From positions 1 to 5,883 of the forward strand of contig CATPCO010000596.1 of assembly GCA_955652925.1 (NCBI GenBank): a stretch of DNA of 5,883 nt. Direction: 5' to 3'. Shown here one piece after another: positions 5,009 through 5,883 of the stretch; position 1 is the first letter of the stretch; each line of letters opens with the position of its first letter. The notes under the pieces were generated by a model. That model was given only the letters and a program-made list of their open reading frames with translations, was not told where the DNA came from and did no database searches. Position numbers and translations under genes: made by a program. Origin of the DNA: an uncultured Xanthobacteraceae bacterium (lineage in GTDB: Bacteria > Pseudomonadota > Alphaproteobacteria > Rhizobiales > Xanthobacteraceae).

Positions 5009-5883
5009 TCACTGACTCGGCACGATGCCGAGGGCCTTGGCAGCAACGGCTAAGCGCGCGCGCTGCTGCTCGATCTCGGCTGCGAATTGCGCCGGGCCGC
5101 CGAAATGCGGCACCTGTCCTGTGAGGTTCAAGCGATCCTCGACGATCGCATCCATGGCGGCGCGAACGTCTGCCGCAATGACCTCGCGAACCTTCTCCGC
5201 CATGTTGGCCGGGCCGAAAAAGCCCACCAGGCCATCGAGCGTAAGCTCGGGATAGCCCGCCTCGGCGACCGTGGGCAGATCAGGAAGAATGGAGGCGCGC
5301 GCGGTATTGGTCACGGCCAGGAGTTTGATCTTGCCCGCCTCAAGTTGCGGCCGCGCAATCGCGAAGGCCGTGACGTTCACCTCGAGTCGTCCGGTCGCGA
5401 GATCATTCGCGGCTTCCACCAGGTTGCGATAAGGCACCTTCGACATATCGAGACCGGCACTCTTGAGAAAGGCAGCGAACAGGAATTCGTTGCTTGCCGT
5501 CGTGCCTGCCCAGTTGAGCCTGCCCGGCTGCGTGCGGACCAATGCCACGAGGTCCGCGAATGATCCAACGGCGAGCGAAGCGGGTACGGCGACGACGACG
5601 ATGGTGTTCGAAATCCTGGCAATGGGAGCGAGATCGCCGGATTTGTACGGCAGGTTCTTGTAGAGGAAGGGATGCGCGGTGAACGATCCGCTCGGAGCTG
5701 CGAGCAGCACGTGATCATCATTGGCGGCAGCGACGAAAGCACCGATGGCGACGAGACCGTCGCCGCCCGGGCGGTTCTCGATCACCACCGGCTCACCCCA
5801 ACGCACGCTCAATCGGTCGGCAAGAAGACGCGCGCCGATATCGACCCCGCTTCCCGGCCCAAGTGTCACAATGACCTTGACGG
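5009..5883 (-). CDS. Bug/TctC family tripartite tricarboxylate transporter substrate-binding protein (5' end outside window)
   Basis: The frame is open from the window edge (5883) to TGA 5011-5009, with about 290 residues visible of a family that is usually about 320-330. The missing part is the signal peptide and the first mature residues. The visible start VKVIVTLGPGSGVDIGARLLADRLS matches the conserved N-terminal strand and loop (V.I.V...PG...D..AR), followed by GEPVVIENRPGGDG (pattern G.PVVVENRPGA.G). Also seen are SFTAHPFLYKNLPY, DLAPIARI, VPYRNLVEAANDLATGRLEV, a KIKLLAVTNTAR segment and LPDLPTVAEAGYPEL, all family hallmarks. Such proteins are periplasmic and bind carboxylates or other small acids, often without their own TctA/TctB membrane genes nearby. 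GTG 5869 is in frame but inside the conserved strand, so it is not the start. The ligand is unknown. Confidence 0.93.
   Translation of the reverse strand, partial: VKVIVTLGPGSGVDIGARLLADRLSVRWGEPVVIENRPGGDGLVAIGAFVAAANDDHVLLAAPSGSFTAHPFLYKNLPYKSGDLAPIARISNTIVVVAVPASLAVGSFADLVALVRTQPGRLNWAGTTASNEFLFAAFLKSAGLDMSKVPYRNLVEAANDLATGRLEVNVTAFAIARPQLEAGKIKLLAVTNTARASILPDLPTVAEAGYPELTLDGLVGFFGPANMAEKVREVIAADVRAAMDAIVEDRLNLTGQVPHFGGPAQFAAEIEQQRARLAVAAKALGIVPSQ

Noticed and set aside
4704..5015. + strand ORF of 103 codons across the intergenic region
   Set aside because: It runs through the hairpin, the CRP-like palindrome and the terminator, has no credible ribosome binding site, and its translation lacks any pattern.
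5867..5869. GTG 5869 as the start of the Bug/TctC gene
   Set aside because: The codons upstream to the window edge continue the conserved N-terminal strand (VKVI), so the true start lies outside the window.

Overview
The window looks like chromosomal DNA from a GC-rich alphaproteobacterium, most likely of the Bradyrhizobium/Rhodopseudomonas (Hyphomicrobiales) type. This is inferred from the high GC at third codon positions, from palindromic intergenic repeats of the form GTAGCCCG...CGGGAACG, and from the GGCCCCGG...CCGGGGCC terminator. No marker gene is present, so the assignment is tentative.

Layout: (1) Positions 1-345 are the C-terminal 114 codons of an MmgE/PrpD-family protein that begins before the window. 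(2) A GC-rich palindrome with a tandem 12-nt repeat (369-403) precedes a NitT/TauT-type ABC importer cluster on the + strand: periplasmic binding protein (427-1404), ATPase (1404-2231, overlapping by 1 nt), permease A (2368-3126) and permease B (3123-3866, overlapping by 4 nt). The cluster is interrupted between ATPase and permease A by a facing pair of REP-like hairpins (2240-2276 and 2310-2346). (3) A Crp/Fnr-family regulator (3879-4577) follows permease B after 12 nt and is probably co-transcribed. (4) On the - strand, convergent with the regulator, is a small two-helix membrane protein ORF (4522-4743) with a strong Shine-Dalgarno sequence. Its start lies in an 11-bp perfect hairpin, and a CRP-like 20-bp palindrome (4798-4817) lies upstream. 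(5) A rho-independent terminator (4821-4859) serves the last gene, a 5'-truncated Bug/TctC-family binding protein on the - strand (5009 to the window edge).

How it fits together: the binding protein, two different permeases and one ATPase make a complete importer (presumably a permease heterodimer with an ATPase dimer). The substrate cannot be read from the sequence. The Crp/Fnr regulator keeps CRP-like DNA-reading residues (R190, E191, R195), and the palindrome 220 bp beyond its gene has the TGTGC-N6-GCACA form such a protein could read. That makes a testable local circuit of regulator and small membrane protein. Most of the window is ordinary transporter DNA. The unusual parts are the small ORF with its leader, and the REP pair with compensatory changes inside the operon. 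I found no RNA genes, CRISPR array, insertion sequence or attachment site.
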